This document shows, piece by piece, positions 1-8,410 of a DNA stretch of 21,254 nt. Both the position numbers and the translations under genes were made by a program. Origin of the DNA: an uncultured Oscillospiraceae bacterium (lineage in GTDB: Bacteria > Bacillota > Clostridia > Oscillospirales > Oscillospiraceae); NCBI GenBank assembly GCA_934565415.1, contig CAKTHQ010000036.1:1-21254 (forward strand). Reading direction: 5' to 3'. The notes under the pieces were generated by a model that worked only from the letters and a program-made list of their open reading frames with translations, was not told the DNA's origin and ran no database searches. Every line of letters starts with the position of its first letter. Positions within the stretch are counted from its first letter, which is position 1.

Positions 1-50
1 ACCGGGGGGTTGCCACACCAGTCTGCGGACTGGTTCGCAACGACGCTACA
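1..50. repeat. Dispersed palindromic intergenic repeat (partial, left edge)
   Basis: A short hairpin, CCAGTC-TGCG-GACTGG (18-33), is followed by CTGGTTCGCAACGAC (30-44). The same 15 bases recur exactly at 16293-16307 inside another palindrome. The preceding GGTTGCCACACCAG has the look of the dispersed palindromic repeats common between genes in GC-rich Clostridia; that likeness is from memory. It lies just downstream of the minus-strand PFL-family gene. The rest of the stretch to 82 is AT-rich and shows no clear T-tract terminator. The element may continue beyond the window edge. Confidence 0.55.
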
Positions 51-82
51 TTATTTTACAGCTCTAAATTCTTATTTATCTC

Positions 83-1441
83 TTAATTCTTCAAACTCTG
101 CAGCGGGGCGGGGATTCGGCCGCCGCGGGCGATGAAAGCTTCGCTGCTTTCTTTATGCACCGGCATAATGGGAGCGGAGCCAAGCAGACCGCCCATCTCT
201 ACTCGGTCGCCCATTGTCTTACCCAGAGCGGGGATGATGCGGACCGCGGTGGTCTTGGTATTGACCATGCCGATGGCGGCTTCGTCGGCGATGATGGCGG
301 AGATGGTAGCGGCGCTGGTATCCCCGGGGACGGCGATCATATCCAGGCCCACGGAGCAGACGCAGGTCATAGCTTCCAGCTTGTCCAGGACCAGGGTCCC
401 CTTTTCGGCTGCGGCAATCATGCCCTCATCCTCGGACACCGGGATAAAGGCGCCGGAAAGGCCGCCTACATGGTTGGAGGCCATGACGCCGCCCTTCTTT
501 ACGGCGTCGTTGAGGAGGGCCAGAGCGGCGGTGGTTCCGTGAGTACCGCAGGTTTCCAGACCCATTTCTTCCAAAATCCGGGCCACGCTGTCGCCGATGG
601 CGGGGGTAGGCGCCAGGCTCAGGTCCACGATGCCGAAGGGTACCCCCAGGCGGCGGGAGGCCTCTACGCCCACCAGCTGGCCCATACGGGTAATGCGGAA
701 AGCGGTCTTCTTAACGGTTTCCGCCACCACGTCAAAGGGCTGGCCCTTGACGCTCTGCAGAGCGTGGTACACCACGCCCGGGCCGGATACGCCCACATTG
801 ATGACGCATTCCGGCTCCCCTACCCCGTGGAAAGCGCCGGCCATAAAGGGATTATCCTCCACCGCATTGGCAAACACCACCAGCTTTGCGCAGCCCAGGC
901 AGTCATTCTCCTTTGTCAGCTCGGCGGTCTTTTTCACAATGCGGCCCATTTCGGCCACGGCATCCATGTTGATGCCGGCCTTGGTAGAGCCCACATTGAC
1001 GCTGGCGCAGACCATATCGGTTTTGGCCATTGCCTCGGGAATCGAACGCATCAGCTTCCAGTCGCTTTCCGTGCAGCCCTTCTGGACCAGAGCGGAGAAG
1101 CCTCCGATAAAGTTGACACCGCACTTCTTGGCCGCGGCATCCAGAGTCTGGGCGATCTCCACATAGGAATCCGTCTGGCAGGCGGCGGCCACCAGGGAGA
1201 TAGGGGTGACGGAAATCCGCTTATTCACAATGGGGATGCCGAACTCCCCTTCGATCTCCCGGCCCACCTTGACCAGGTCCTTGGCGCAGCGGGTGATCTT
1301 ATTGTAGATTTTTTCACAGCAGGTGTTCAGATCCGGGTCCGCGCAGTCCAGGAGGCTAATGCCCATGGTGATGGTCCGGATATCCAGGTGCTGATTGTCG
1401 ATCATGTCCAGAGTGGACAGAATGTCATTTTGATCCAGCAT
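83..1441 (-). CDS. PFL family protein (DUF711 / UPF0210)
   Basis: This 452-residue protein matches the DUF711/UPF0210 family, whose fold resembles pyruvate formate-lyase but whose reaction is not established. Family-typical stretches are the N-terminal [11 protein letters not shown] (residues 24-34), the Gly-rich [19 protein letters not shown] around 205-225, and the C-terminal [10 protein letters not shown]. Length is normal for the family. The ATG at 1441 has a good Shine-Dalgarno site (GAGGAG, 7 bases upstream). It starts 10 bases after the ACT-domain gene ends. The PFL-plus-ACT pair is a recurrent gene neighbourhood, so the ACT protein is probably its regulator or partner (inference). The frame appears intact. 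Confidence 0.93.
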   Translation of the reverse strand: MLDQNDILSTLDMIDNQHLDIRTITMGISLLDCADPDLNTCCEKIYNKITRCAKDLVKVGREIEGEFGIPIVNKRISVTPISLVAAACQTDSYVEIAQTLDAAAKKCGVNFIGGFSALVQKGCTESDWKLMRSIPEAMAKTDMVCASVNVGSTKAGINMDAVAEMGRIVKKTAELTKENDCLGCAKLVVFANAVEDNPFMAGAFHGVGEPECVINVGVSGPGVVYHALQSVKGQPFDVVAETVKKTAFRITRMGQLVGVEASRRLGVPFGIVDLSLAPTPAIGDSVARILEEMGLETCGTHGTTAALALLNDAVKKGGVMASNHVGGLSGAFIPVSEDEGMIAAAEKGTLVLDKLEAMTCVCSVGLDMIAVPGDTSAATISAIIADEAAIGMVNTKTTAVRIIPALGKTMGDRVEMGGLLGSAPIMPVHKESSEAFIARGGRIPAPLQSLKN

Positions 1442-1451
1442 GGCGTTCTCC

Positions 1452-1721
1452 TCAAATCCGATGCATGGCCTGGAAAATATCTTCCCGCTGGACCCGAATG
1501 GAAAGGCCCAGCTCTACGCCGGTCTCGTCCATCCGCTGGGCCAGCTCGCTCAGGGGGATATTGCACTGGGAGACCTCGGTGGCCATCATCATGGTAAAAT
1601 AGCCCTGCATAACGGTCTGGCTGATGTCCAGCACGTTTACATTGTACTGGGCAAGCTTGGTGCACACGGCGGCGATGATGCCCACCCGGTCCTGTCCGAC
1701 GACGGTAACAATTGCCTTCAT
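1452..1721 (-). CDS. ACT domain-containing protein (UPF0237 type)
   Basis: This 89-residue protein is a single ACT domain. It begins [20 protein letters not shown], the typical first strand and ligand-loop (GxDRxGI) of ACT regulatory domains, and continues with [20 protein letters not shown], the second and third strands. Such stand-alone proteins usually bind an amino acid or similar small ligand and act as homodimers; the ligand here is unknown. The start ATG at 1721 follows AAGGAG at about 7 bases. It lies 12 bases after the Dabb gene and 10 before the PFL gene, so the three are probably co-transcribed and translationally close. Length is normal for UPF0237. Confidence 0.93.
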   Translation of the reverse strand: MKAIVTVVGQDRVGIIAAVCTKLAQYNVNVLDISQTVMQGYFTMMMATEVSQCNIPLSELAQRMDETGVELGLSIRVQREDIFQAMHRI

Positions 1722-1733
1722 TTTACTTTCTCC

Positions 1734-2015
1734 TTACACTTCGTAATCTGCAGCCACCCGGGAAGCTACCCAGGGGAAGAAATGCCCCTTGGCCTCGATA
1801 TGGGCGGGATGGTCGGCGTAGCCAGCTAGAGCTTCCTTGCTCTCCAGCTCGGAATAGAGCACTAAGTCGGGGCCAGAGAAGCACTTTTTCACTTCCATTT
1901 TGGTAAGGCCCGGGATTTTCCCCACCAGGGGCATCAGAGCCTTTTCGGCAGCGGTGATCACGGCGTCCTTGTCTGCGTCCTCTTTCAGGGTGAAGAAAAT
2001 AATGTGTTTGACCAT
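1734..2015 (-). CDS. Dabb family protein (stress-responsive alpha/beta barrel)
   Basis: This 93-residue protein is a Dabb domain (dimeric alpha-beta barrel). It starts MVKHIIFFTLKEDAD, matching the usual 'hhVvlfklK' opening, and has the PGLTKMEVKK strand and the HPAHIEAKGHF segment near the C terminus typical of the fold. Family members include small stress-induced proteins and a few enzymes; no function can be assigned here. The ATG at 2015 follows a strong AAAGGAG. It is the first gene of a presumed Dabb-ACT-PFL unit that begins just after the hairpin at 2042-2072. I found no convincing promoter in the short space between, so read-through from ispH-rpsA is possible. Confidence 0.9.
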   Translation of the reverse strand: MVKHIIFFTLKEDADKDAVITAAEKALMPLVGKIPGLTKMEVKKCFSGPDLVLYSELESKEALAGYADHPAHIEAKGHFFPWVASRVAADYEV

Positions 2016-2041
2016 GGGGGATTTCTCCTTTCTATAGCAAG

Positions 2042-2072
2042 AATACCGGGGCAGACAGACTACCCCGGTATT
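2042..2072 (-). terminator. Strong hairpin after ispH-rpsA, probable (leaky) terminator
   Basis: A perfect 10-bp inverted repeat, AATACCGGGG (2042-2051) and CCCCGGTATT (2063-2072), with an 11-base loop, lies 14 bases downstream of the ispH-rpsA stop. On the minus strand only a broken T-run (TTCTTGC) follows the stem, so it may be a weak terminator or an mRNA 3'-end stabiliser rather than a full stop before the Dabb gene. Confidence 0.5.
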
Positions 2073-2086
2073 GGAATGGACTTTAA

Positions 2087-4027
2087 TTACTCGGCGTCCT
2101 CGCCATTGTCCTCCAGCAGAGCGCGGATGGACAGGGAGATACGCTTGTTCTCGGCGTCAACGTCGGTGATCTTAACCTTGACTTCCTGACCCTCGGACAG
2201 AACATCCTCGGGCTTGCCAATGCGGCGGTCAGCAATCTGGGAAATGTGGATCAGGCCGTCTACGCCGGGCAGAATCTCGGCAAAGGCACCGAAGGTCATC
2301 AGCTTCACGACCTTGGCATCCACCACATCGCCAACATTGTACTTGGTCATGAACTGGTTCCAGGGGTTCATCTCGTCGGTCTTGTAGCCCAGGGAGATCT
2401 TGTGCTTCTCGGGGTCGAAGGAGATAACGTAAACGTCGATCTCGTCGCCAACCTTCACAACATCAGCAGGGGTCTTGATCCGGTTCCAGCTCAGCTCGGA
2501 AACATGGACCATGCCGTCCACGCCGCCGATGTCTACGAAGGCACCGTAGGAGGTCAGGGACTTGACCACACCATGGTACTTCTTGCCGACCTCGATCTCG
2601 CTCCAGATCTTCTCCTGAGCAGCCTTGCGGGCCTCAGCGTTCACGGCACGGATGGAACCGATGGCGCGACGGCGGGCACGGTTGACCTCGGTAATCTTCA
2701 GCTGTACGGGCTTGCCAACCATACCGGCCATGTCACCGCCCTTGGCGATGCCGGACTGGGAAGCGGGGATGAACACCCGAACGCCCTTCACATTGGCCAC
2801 CAGGCCGCCCTTGTTCTCTTCGGTAATGACGGCGTCGATGGTAGTCTTGTTCTCCACATAGTCGGCCATCTCGTCCCAAACCTTCAGGCCGTCCAGCTTC
2901 TTCTTGGACAGCTGCACGGTGCCCTCCTGGTCGTTGACGCGGACGACGAACACTTCGATCTCGTCGCCAACCTTCAGAATGTCCTCGGGCTTCACAGTGG
3001 GATCGTTGCTGACTTCGTCATAAGGAATGTAACCGGCGTGCTTGGTGCCCAGGTCTACCTGGATCTCGGTATTGCCGATTCCGGTAACGGTGCCGATGAC
3101 CTTATCTCCTGTATTTAAAGTCTTGATGGACTGCTCGAGAAGCTCAGCAAAGTTCTCCTCCTGTACAGCCTCAACATTGGTAATTTCGCTCATAGTCTTG
3201 TTGACCTCCTTTATAATCCACGCCGGTGTGGACGCACCAGCCGTGATTCCAACATCAGTGATACCGGCGAAAAACGCGGGCTCCAGTTCGCTGGCATCGT
3301 CAACAAGAGCTACACGGTCGCAGTATTCTCGGCAAATCATGGCCAGGCGGCCCGTATTGGAGCTTTTTGCGTCCCCAACTACCACCATTGCCTGGCACCG
3401 GCGGCTTAAAGATGCCGCCTCGGTCTGCCTATCCTCAGTCGCTTTACATATTGTATCAAAAATTTTCAAGTTAGTAAACTGTTTTTTTGCAAAATCTCTG
3501 CATAATTTCCACAAATTTTCGGTGGATGTGGTTTGTGAAACCATGCAAATTGGTGTATTCGCGTCGATTTTGCTTTCCTGAACCCACTTTTGGAGGGCTT
3601 CCAGGCTGTCAAAGATGCGGCAGTCCCCGCACCAGCCGGCGATGCCTTCCACCTCCGGATGGGTAGGGGTACCGATGATGATGGGAAGCCTTCCTTCCTC
3701 CTGAGCCTGGCTGACGAGGCCGTGGATCCGCTTGACAAAGGGGCAGGTGGCATCGATGATGTTTGCCCCCTGCTTCTGAAGCCGTTCATAAACCTGGCGG
3801 CCCACCCCGTGAGAACGGATCACCACCGTGTCTCCGGGTCCGGCTTCCTCCGGGACATCGATGACCCGGACACCGGCTTCGTTAAACTGGGCCACCACAT
3901 GGCGGTTGTGGATGATAGGGCCCAGGGTTAAAGTTCTCTTGCCCTCCCCCGCGGCCTTTTGCACCAGCTCTACCGCGCGGCTGACGCCAAAGCAAAAGCC
4001 TGCGCTTTTGGCGACTTCTACACTCAT
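2087..4027 (-). CDS. ispH-rpsA: Bifunctional 4-hydroxy-3-methylbut-2-enyl diphosphate reductase / 30S ribosomal protein S1
   Basis: This 646-residue fusion has IspH at residues 1 to about 278 and a four-domain ribosomal protein S1 after it. IspH catalyses the last step of the MEP pathway, making IPP and DMAPP with a [4Fe-4S] cluster. The three cluster cysteines are visible at C12 (GFCFGV), C95 (ATCPFV) and C194 (TICKAT), as are the conserved His at 40 (IIHN), 73 (RSHG) and 123 (PTHPE). S1 repeats are easy to see, for example VVKSLTSYGAFVDIGGVDGMVHVSEL and VVKLMTFGAFAEI. The fusion is known in Clostridia. The ATG at 4027 overlaps the cmk stop (ATGA). A strong Shine-Dalgarno site followed by an in-frame ATG at 3193 may also start S1 alone (see separate entry). 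The C terminus is acidic. Confidence 0.97.
   Translation of the reverse strand: MSVEVAKSAGFCFGVSRAVELVQKAAGEGKRTLTLGPIIHNRHVVAQFNEAGVRVIDVPEEAGPGDTVVIRSHGVGRQVYERLQKQGANIIDATCPFVKRIHGLVSQAQEEGRLPIIIGTPTHPEVEGIAGWCGDCRIFDSLEALQKWVQESKIDANTPICMVSQTTSTENLWKLCRDFAKKQFTNLKIFDTICKATEDRQTEAASLSRRCQAMVVVGDAKSSNTGRLAMICREYCDRVALVDDASELEPAFFAGITDVGITAGASTPAWIIKEVNKTMSEITNVEAVQEENFAELLEQSIKTLNTGDKVIGTVTGIGNTEIQVDLGTKHAGYIPYDEVSNDPTVKPEDILKVGDEIEVFVVRVNDQEGTVQLSKKKLDGLKVWDEMADYVENKTTIDAVITEENKGGLVANVKGVRVFIPASQSGIAKGGDMAGMVGKPVQLKITEVNRARRRAIGSIRAVNAEARKAAQEKIWSEIEVGKKYHGVVKSLTSYGAFVDIGGVDGMVHVSELSWNRIKTPADVVKVGDEIDVYVISFDPEKHKISLGYKTDEMNPWNQFMTKYNVGDVVDAKVVKLMTFGAFAEILPGVDGLIHISQIADRRIGKPEDVLSEGQEVKVKITDVDAENKRISLSIRALLEDNGEDAE
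3191..3212 (-). promoter_or_regulatory. Internal ribosome binding site and ATG for free S1
   Basis: Inside ispH-rpsA the minus strand reads AAAGGAGG (3212-3205), then 11 bases, then an in-frame ATG (3193-3191, residue 279) exactly at the IspH/S1 boundary. A product starting here would be 368 residues, close to a stand-alone Firmicute S1. The site is partly imposed by the conserved IspH motif IIKEV, so it could be coincidental, but the codons used (ATA AAG GAG GTC) maximise the match. Confidence 0.45.
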
Positions 4028-4704
4028 GCCCCGATCTTCTCCCCGATGATCTTCTTCATGGCAGCAATGACCTCGTCAATGGTCATGGCAGAGGTATCCA
4101 GCTTTACGGAATCCCGGGTCATTTTCAGGGGGGCAATGTCCCGGTGGGTATCCTGGTAGTCCCGCTGCTGAATGTCCTTCAGGACCTTGTTGTAATCCAC
4201 CTTCTGGCCCTTGGCCTGGAGCTCCTTGCACCGCCGCTCCGCCCGGACCTCTGCAGAAGCCGTCAGGAAAATTTTGACGGTGGCCTTGGGCAGCACTACG
4301 GAACCAATGTCCCGGCCGTCCATCACCACATCATACTGGCTCGCCGCCTCCCGCTGCATATCGAGAAGAGCCTCCCTTACCATGGGCTGGGCCGCAATCA
4401 GGCTGGCCTTCCGGGAGATTTCCGGGGTGCGGATGTCCTCTGTCACATCCATGCCGTTCATAATCATATGCTGCACGCCCTCGTCATCGTACCGGATGCC
4501 GATGGTCAGCTCGTCAATGTACCGGTTCACCCCGTCGGTGTCCTTGGGGCTTACCCCCCACAGGTCCATAAAGTAGGCAACGGTACGGTAAATGGCCCCG
4601 GTATCCACATAGCGGTAGCCCATCTCCTTTGCAAGCCGCCGGGCAATGGTGCTCTTACCGGCACCGGCCGGGCCATCAATGGCAATTGATATTTTCTTTT
4701 CCAC
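4024..4704 (-). CDS. cmk: Cytidylate (CMP/dCMP) kinase
   Basis: This 226-residue cytoplasmic kinase phosphorylates CMP and dCMP with ATP. The P-loop GPAGAGKST is at residues 11-19, followed by YRYVDTGAIYR (nucleotide-binding segment), the NMP-binding insert with TPEISRKAS, and the signature VVMDGRDIGSVVLP. The lid region contains RRCKELQAKG. Length is normal. The start is GTG at 4704; a GGGGGAT Shine-Dalgarno-like sequence lies about 8 bases upstream and no better ATG exists before the P-loop. It sits 13 bases after the second sigma-like gene and overlaps ispH-rpsA by 4 bases. The cmk-ispH-rpsA order is widespread in Firmicutes, where plsC often lies between; here plsC is absent. Confidence 0.96.
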   Translation of the reverse strand: MEKKISIAIDGPAGAGKSTIARRLAKEMGYRYVDTGAIYRTVAYFMDLWGVSPKDTDGVNRYIDELTIGIRYDDEGVQHMIMNGMDVTEDIRTPEISRKASLIAAQPMVREALLDMQREAASQYDVVMDGRDIGSVVLPKATVKIFLTASAEVRAERRCKELQAKGQKVDYNKVLKDIQQRDYQDTHRDIAPLKMTRDSVKLDTSAMTIDEVIAAMKKIIGEKIGA

Positions 4705-4717
4705 AGATAAATCCCCC

Positions 4718-5758
4718 TTATTCTTTTTCGGTGCGCAGCCGGGCCAAGGCAGCTGCCTCCCGCCGGACCACCTCCTGGGGCGCGAGCCCCAAACGGCGGC
4801 CCGTCTCCTCGGGGCTCATGGGCAGCTCCTTGTCCAGGCCGAAGCGCAGGCTCAGAAGCTTGGCGTCCTCCTCAGGCAGCACGCTCAGTAGCTCCGTAAT
4901 CCGCTGGCGGGTCTGGAAGTAGGCGGTATCCTCTACGGCCTGGTCTTCCTCCTCTTCCGGCTGCTCCTCCGGCTGGGCGGTGGCCCGCTCCAAAAGCCGG
5001 GCATCGTCCAGGTTCCGCTTGACGGTAGCCGCGTCCTCCGGGGTCATATGCAGCTCCGCGGCGATTTCTTCCAAAGTTGGGTTTCTGCCCAGCTCGGATA
5101 GAAGCCGTTCGTCTACCGCCCGGTAATCTTCCAGGGCCTGCCGCATTTTCCGGCCCACGCCGCTTTCCCGGGCCTGGACGGTCACCGCCCGGGCCATAGC
5201 CTGGCGGATGGCCTCGTCCCGCTTTTCGGCATAGTCGCCGTCGGTAAAGCCGGAAACCGCCTGCCACAGGCCCATGCTGCCCTCCTGGATCAGGTCCATC
5301 AGCAGCACGCCGTAGCCCGTAAATTCTGTAGCCAGCTCCACCACACGCTTGAGCCCCAGGCTGGTCAGCTTCTCTCTTGCCTGCCCGTCTCCCCGGGCCG
5401 CCCGGAGAAGGAGCGCTTCTTCATCCGCTTCGTCGGAAAGTCCCCGGATTTCCTCCAGGTATAGCCGCAGGGGATCCGTAGGGTTCAATTCCCGCACATC
5501 CAGGCCGTTTTTGGCCATCTGCTCTTCCTGCCGCAGCCGGAGAGCCGCCTGGCCGATAAACTCCCGGGAAGGGAGAGTGGTCACATCCAATTTAAGCCCC
5601 CGGTCCTGCAATGCGGCAAAGGCATCCTCTACACCCTCTTCCGTCTCCTCCTCCAAAAAGGTAAGCAATTGAGCGGCGCTGAGGCTGTCCCCCGGCCGCT
5701 TACCGGAAAGCCAGATTTCCCAAGGGGAATCCCCAAAGGAAAGATCCAAATCCATCAT
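4718..5758 (-). CDS. Degenerate sigma-70-like protein with region-1.1-like N terminus
   Basis: This 346-residue protein is clearly sigma-70 derived but divergent. Residues 24-62 (LSAAQLLTFLEEETEEGVED...) resemble sigma region 1.1. Residues 92-105 (NPTDPLRLYLEEIR) match region 1.2, and 152-165 (LMDLIQEGSMGLWQ) match the core-binding region 2.2. The promoter-melting segment (FSTYAxxWIRQ in true sigmas) is reduced to DYAEKRDEAIRQAMARAV at 175-192, so -10 recognition is probably altered or lost. A region-3-like HTH spans 227-248. An acidic stretch, EEQPEEEEDQAVED (264-277), precedes a region-4-like HTH at 290-342. It overlaps the rpoD-like gene by 4 bases (ATGA). It could be an alternative sigma factor or a sigma-derived regulator or anti-sigma protein; which is not decidable here. 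Confidence 0.8.
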   Translation of the reverse strand: MMDLDLSFGDSPWEIWLSGKRPGDSLSAAQLLTFLEEETEEGVEDAFAALQDRGLKLDVTTLPSREFIGQAALRLRQEEQMAKNGLDVRELNPTDPLRLYLEEIRGLSDEADEEALLLRAARGDGQAREKLTSLGLKRVVELATEFTGYGVLLMDLIQEGSMGLWQAVSGFTDGDYAEKRDEAIRQAMARAVTVQARESGVGRKMRQALEDYRAVDERLLSELGRNPTLEEIAAELHMTPEDAATVKRNLDDARLLERATAQPEEQPEEEEDQAVEDTAYFQTRQRITELLSVLPEEDAKLLSLRFGLDKELPMSPEETGRRLGLAPQEVVRREAAALARLRTEKE

Positions 5759-6636
5759 TCCAAAAAGTCCTCCAATCCCATGCTGGTACCCAGGGCCTGC
5801 AGCTTATCCATAGCCTGCTTTTCCACCTGCCGGACCCGCTCCTTGGAAATCCCCAGCTTATCGCCGATGGCTTCCAGGGAGTAGCAGGTGCCGTCCTCCA
5901 TGCCGAAGTGCAGCCGCAAAATCATCTGCTGCCGGGGCGTCAGGCTGTTTAAGAGCCTGTCCATCATGTCCGTCAATTCCTTGCGGACCAGCTCCTCCTG
6001 GGGCTGGGGAGCCTCCAGGTCCTCCAGCAGGGTCCCCAGAGTGCCCTTTTCCCCGTCCCCGGTAGGTACATCCAGAGAACAAATATCCGGGGACAGCTGC
6101 AATAGCTCCTGTACCTTTTCCGCTGGCAGGTCCACCCGCTTGGCAATTTCCTCCGGGGTGGGCTCTACGCCGTTTTCCTGCCGCAGATAGGCCCGGGCCG
6201 CCTGAATTTTGCGGATTCGCTCTCCCGTATGTACCGGCACCCGGATGGTGCCCCCGTGGTTCAGTAAGCACCGGGTTACCCCCTGGCGGATCCACTTGGT
6301 GGCATAGGTAGAAAACCGGAAATCCCGGGTATAATCAAATTTTTTAGCCGCGGCCAACAGGCCGATACTGCCTTCCTGTATGAGGTCCAGCAGCGGTACC
6401 CCCCGGCCGGCATATTCCTTGGCGATGGAAACCACCAGCCTCAGATTGCTGTTGACCATCTGCCGGATGGCATCCTCATCCCCCTGGGCGCAGCGCCGGG
6501 CCAGCTCCCGCTCCTCTTCCGGTGTGAGTCTGGGATAGCTGCGAATTTCCTGGAGATACTGACGGATGTCATCCTCATCCGCAGGGGCCGGAATTTCGGT
6601 TTGGGTGTCTTTTTCCTGGTCGAATTGCTCTGTCAT
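5755..6636 (-). CDS. RNA polymerase sigma-70 factor, RpoD/SigA-like, lacking region 1.1
   Basis: This 293-residue sigma factor carries region 1.2 (residues 22-33), a full region 2 (NSNLRLVVSIAKEYAGRG at 62-79, LLDLIQEGSIGLLAA at 82-96, FRFSTYATKWIRQG at 106-119), region 3 (PTPEEIAKRVDLP) and a region 4 with the HTH SLEAIGDKLGISKERVRQVE. Position directly after dnaG is the classic place for the primary sigma gene. It is shorter than usual Clostridia RpoD (roughly 350-400), lacks region 1.1, and some region 2.4 and 4.2 residues differ from the primary-sigma consensus, for example KWIRQGVTRCLLNHGG. So it may be the housekeeping sigma or a paralogue with the primary one elsewhere. The start overlaps the dnaG stop by 4 bases. 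Confidence 0.88.
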   Translation of the reverse strand: MTEQFDQEKDTQTEIPAPADEDDIRQYLQEIRSYPRLTPEEERELARRCAQGDEDAIRQMVNSNLRLVVSIAKEYAGRGVPLLDLIQEGSIGLLAAAKKFDYTRDFRFSTYATKWIRQGVTRCLLNHGGTIRVPVHTGERIRKIQAARAYLRQENGVEPTPEEIAKRVDLPAEKVQELLQLSPDICSLDVPTGDGEKGTLGTLLEDLEAPQPQEELVRKELTDMMDRLLNSLTPRQQMILRLHFGMEDGTCYSLEAIGDKLGISKERVRQVEKQAMDKLQALGTSMGLEDFLE

Positions 6637-8372
6637 ATTCTGGCTCCTTTTCTTTCCCGAAGCTTCCGCTGCAGGAGCAGCAGGTCTTCGTCGGAGTTGA
6701 TTCTCTGAAATGCATGGGCATCCTGAATAACGGCCATACTGTCCAGCAGCGCCTGCTCAGATATCACATCGGTATGCCGCTGTAAAAACCCTGCAATGTG
6801 GGCCATTTCCTCCGGGGTAAAATCCGTCAGGGCCGCCAGGGAGGGGTCCTTGCCCAGCTTGTACTGCTCCACCATCTGGCCAAAAACCTTCCCCAGCAAG
6901 GGGGAAGAAAAGGCCTCCCGGGGCAAATTCATAGCCTTTTCCATCAGCCCTGCATCCTGCATACATAGTGAAATCACAACTTCTTCCGCCATTGCGGAGC
7001 GAATATTGTCATAGTGAAAGGTCTTGCTTTTGGGCTGGCAGGCGATTGCCGGAGCCAAGTCAATGCGTTCCTGTTTCTTTTTCTCCTTGCCCAGCCGGCG
7101 CTTTTGGGCTTTTTCGATTTCTATTTTCATTGCATCCGGGCTGATTTTTGCTGCCTCCGCTACCCGAGTGCCGTAAACATCTCTCTGCACAGCATTGGGG
7201 AGACTGCCAATAAGCTCCGCTGCCTCGGTCAGAAATTTCACCCGTTCGTCGTCCAAGGTGAGGTCATACTTTTTTTGAATGGCCCGAAGCTGGTATTCCA
7301 CCCGGTTGGAGCTTTCCTCCAGCAGTAGCCGGAATTTATCGGCCCCAAATTTTTTTAAGAATTCATCCGGGTCCTTTGCATCCCGCATCTGCAGGACCTT
7401 CACCTGGATACCAACTTTTTCCAGCATTGGGATAGCCCGCTTTGTAGCGTTCTGCCCGGCCTCGTCGCCGTCGTAGATCAGCATGACCTGCTGGGTATAG
7501 CGGCTTAAAAGCTGGGCGTGTTCGTCCGTTAAGGAGGTACCTAAGGATGCCACAGCGCAGTCAAAGCCATATTGGTGCAGGGCTATGGCATCCATATACC
7601 CTTCCACCAGGATCATATAATCCAGCTTGGTCTTCTTGGCAATATTCAATGCGAAGAGGTTTTTTCGCTTGTTAAAGATCATGGTTTCCGGGGAGTTGAG
7701 ATACTTGGGGGTGGAATCATCCATAACCCGGCCGCCGAAGCCGATGACATTGCCCCGGATATCGATGATGGGAAACATCAGCCGGTTCCGGAACCGGTCG
7801 TAGACACTTCCGTTTTTCTCGGACACCAGGCCGGCGCCCTTCAGTTCCTCCTCCGTGTAGCCCTTGGCCTCCATGGCATCCGTCAGGCTTCTCCAGGTAT
7901 TGGGCGCAAACCCGATGCCAAACCGGGTCAGGGTTCCCTTGGACATTCCCCGCTTCCGGGCATAGGCCAGGCCTTCTTTCCCGTTGGGACCATAGAGCTC
8001 CTTTACAAAAAAACGGGCCGCCTCCTTGCTCAGGGCCCACAGCCGCTCCTGCTTCTGGTAGCGGCTTTTGTACTCCTCGTCCTCCGGCACCTCCATGCCT
8101 GCCCGCTGGGCCAGGGCCCGGACGGCGTCCGGATAGCTCAGGCCCTCAATCTCCATTTCGAAATTGATGACGCTGCCGCCCTTGTGGCAGCCGAAGCAAT
8201 AGAAGATGCCCTTGTCCGGGGCGACGGAAAAGGAGGGGGTCTTCTCCCCGTGGAAGGGGCACAGGCCGAACAGGTTGCTGCCGGACCGTTTCAGATTCAC
8301 ATACTGCCCCACCACCTCTTCGATGGGGTTTCTGGCCGCCAATTCATCCAGAAATTGGGGTGGAAACGGCAT
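6633..8372 (-). CDS. dnaG: DNA primase
   Basis: This 579-residue protein makes RNA primers for chromosome replication. The N-terminal zinc-binding domain has C38, H41, C59 and C62 (CPFH ... CFGC). The catalytic core contains the RNA-polymerase-like part (GFAPNTWRSL, RLMFPI) and a TOPRIM domain with EGYMD (257-261) and the metal-binding DGDEAG (301-306). The C-terminal part, after a Lys-rich linker near residues 425-440, is the helicase-binding region. Length is normal. The ATG at 8372 follows a strong AAAGGAGGG. An extended -10 promoter lies just upstream (8411-8419), and the stop overlaps the sigma start, so primase and sigma are translationally coupled. Confidence 0.97.
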   Translation of the reverse strand: MPFPPQFLDELAARNPIEEVVGQYVNLKRSGSNLFGLCPFHGEKTPSFSVAPDKGIFYCFGCHKGGSVINFEMEIEGLSYPDAVRALAQRAGMEVPEDEEYKSRYQKQERLWALSKEAARFFVKELYGPNGKEGLAYARKRGMSKGTLTRFGIGFAPNTWRSLTDAMEAKGYTEEELKGAGLVSEKNGSVYDRFRNRLMFPIIDIRGNVIGFGGRVMDDSTPKYLNSPETMIFNKRKNLFALNIAKKTKLDYMILVEGYMDAIALHQYGFDCAVASLGTSLTDEHAQLLSRYTQQVMLIYDGDEAGQNATKRAIPMLEKVGIQVKVLQMRDAKDPDEFLKKFGADKFRLLLEESSNRVEYQLRAIQKKYDLTLDDERVKFLTEAAELIGSLPNAVQRDVYGTRVAEAAKISPDAMKIEIEKAQKRRLGKEKKKQERIDLAPAIACQPKSKTFHYDNIRSAMAEEVVISLCMQDAGLMEKAMNLPREAFSSPLLGKVFGQMVEQYKLGKDPSLAALTDFTPEEMAHIAGFLQRHTDVISEQALLDSMAVIQDAHAFQRINSDEDLLLLQRKLRERKGARI

Positions 8373-8410
8373 AGTGTGCTCCCTCCTTTCTCTTTCATCG
8401 TTATTTTGTT

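Noticed and set aside
155..1597. 480-residue open frame on the plus strand opposite the PFL and ACT genes
   Set aside because: It is antisense to two clear genes, spans their junction, has a Gly/His-rich composition typical of the reverse reading of GC-rich codons, and has no Shine-Dalgarno site or family match.
2246..3118. 290-residue open frame opposite the S1 part of ispH-rpsA
   Set aside because: It is a repetitive Leu/His/Asp/Gly-rich reverse reading of the S1 repeats with no start signal.
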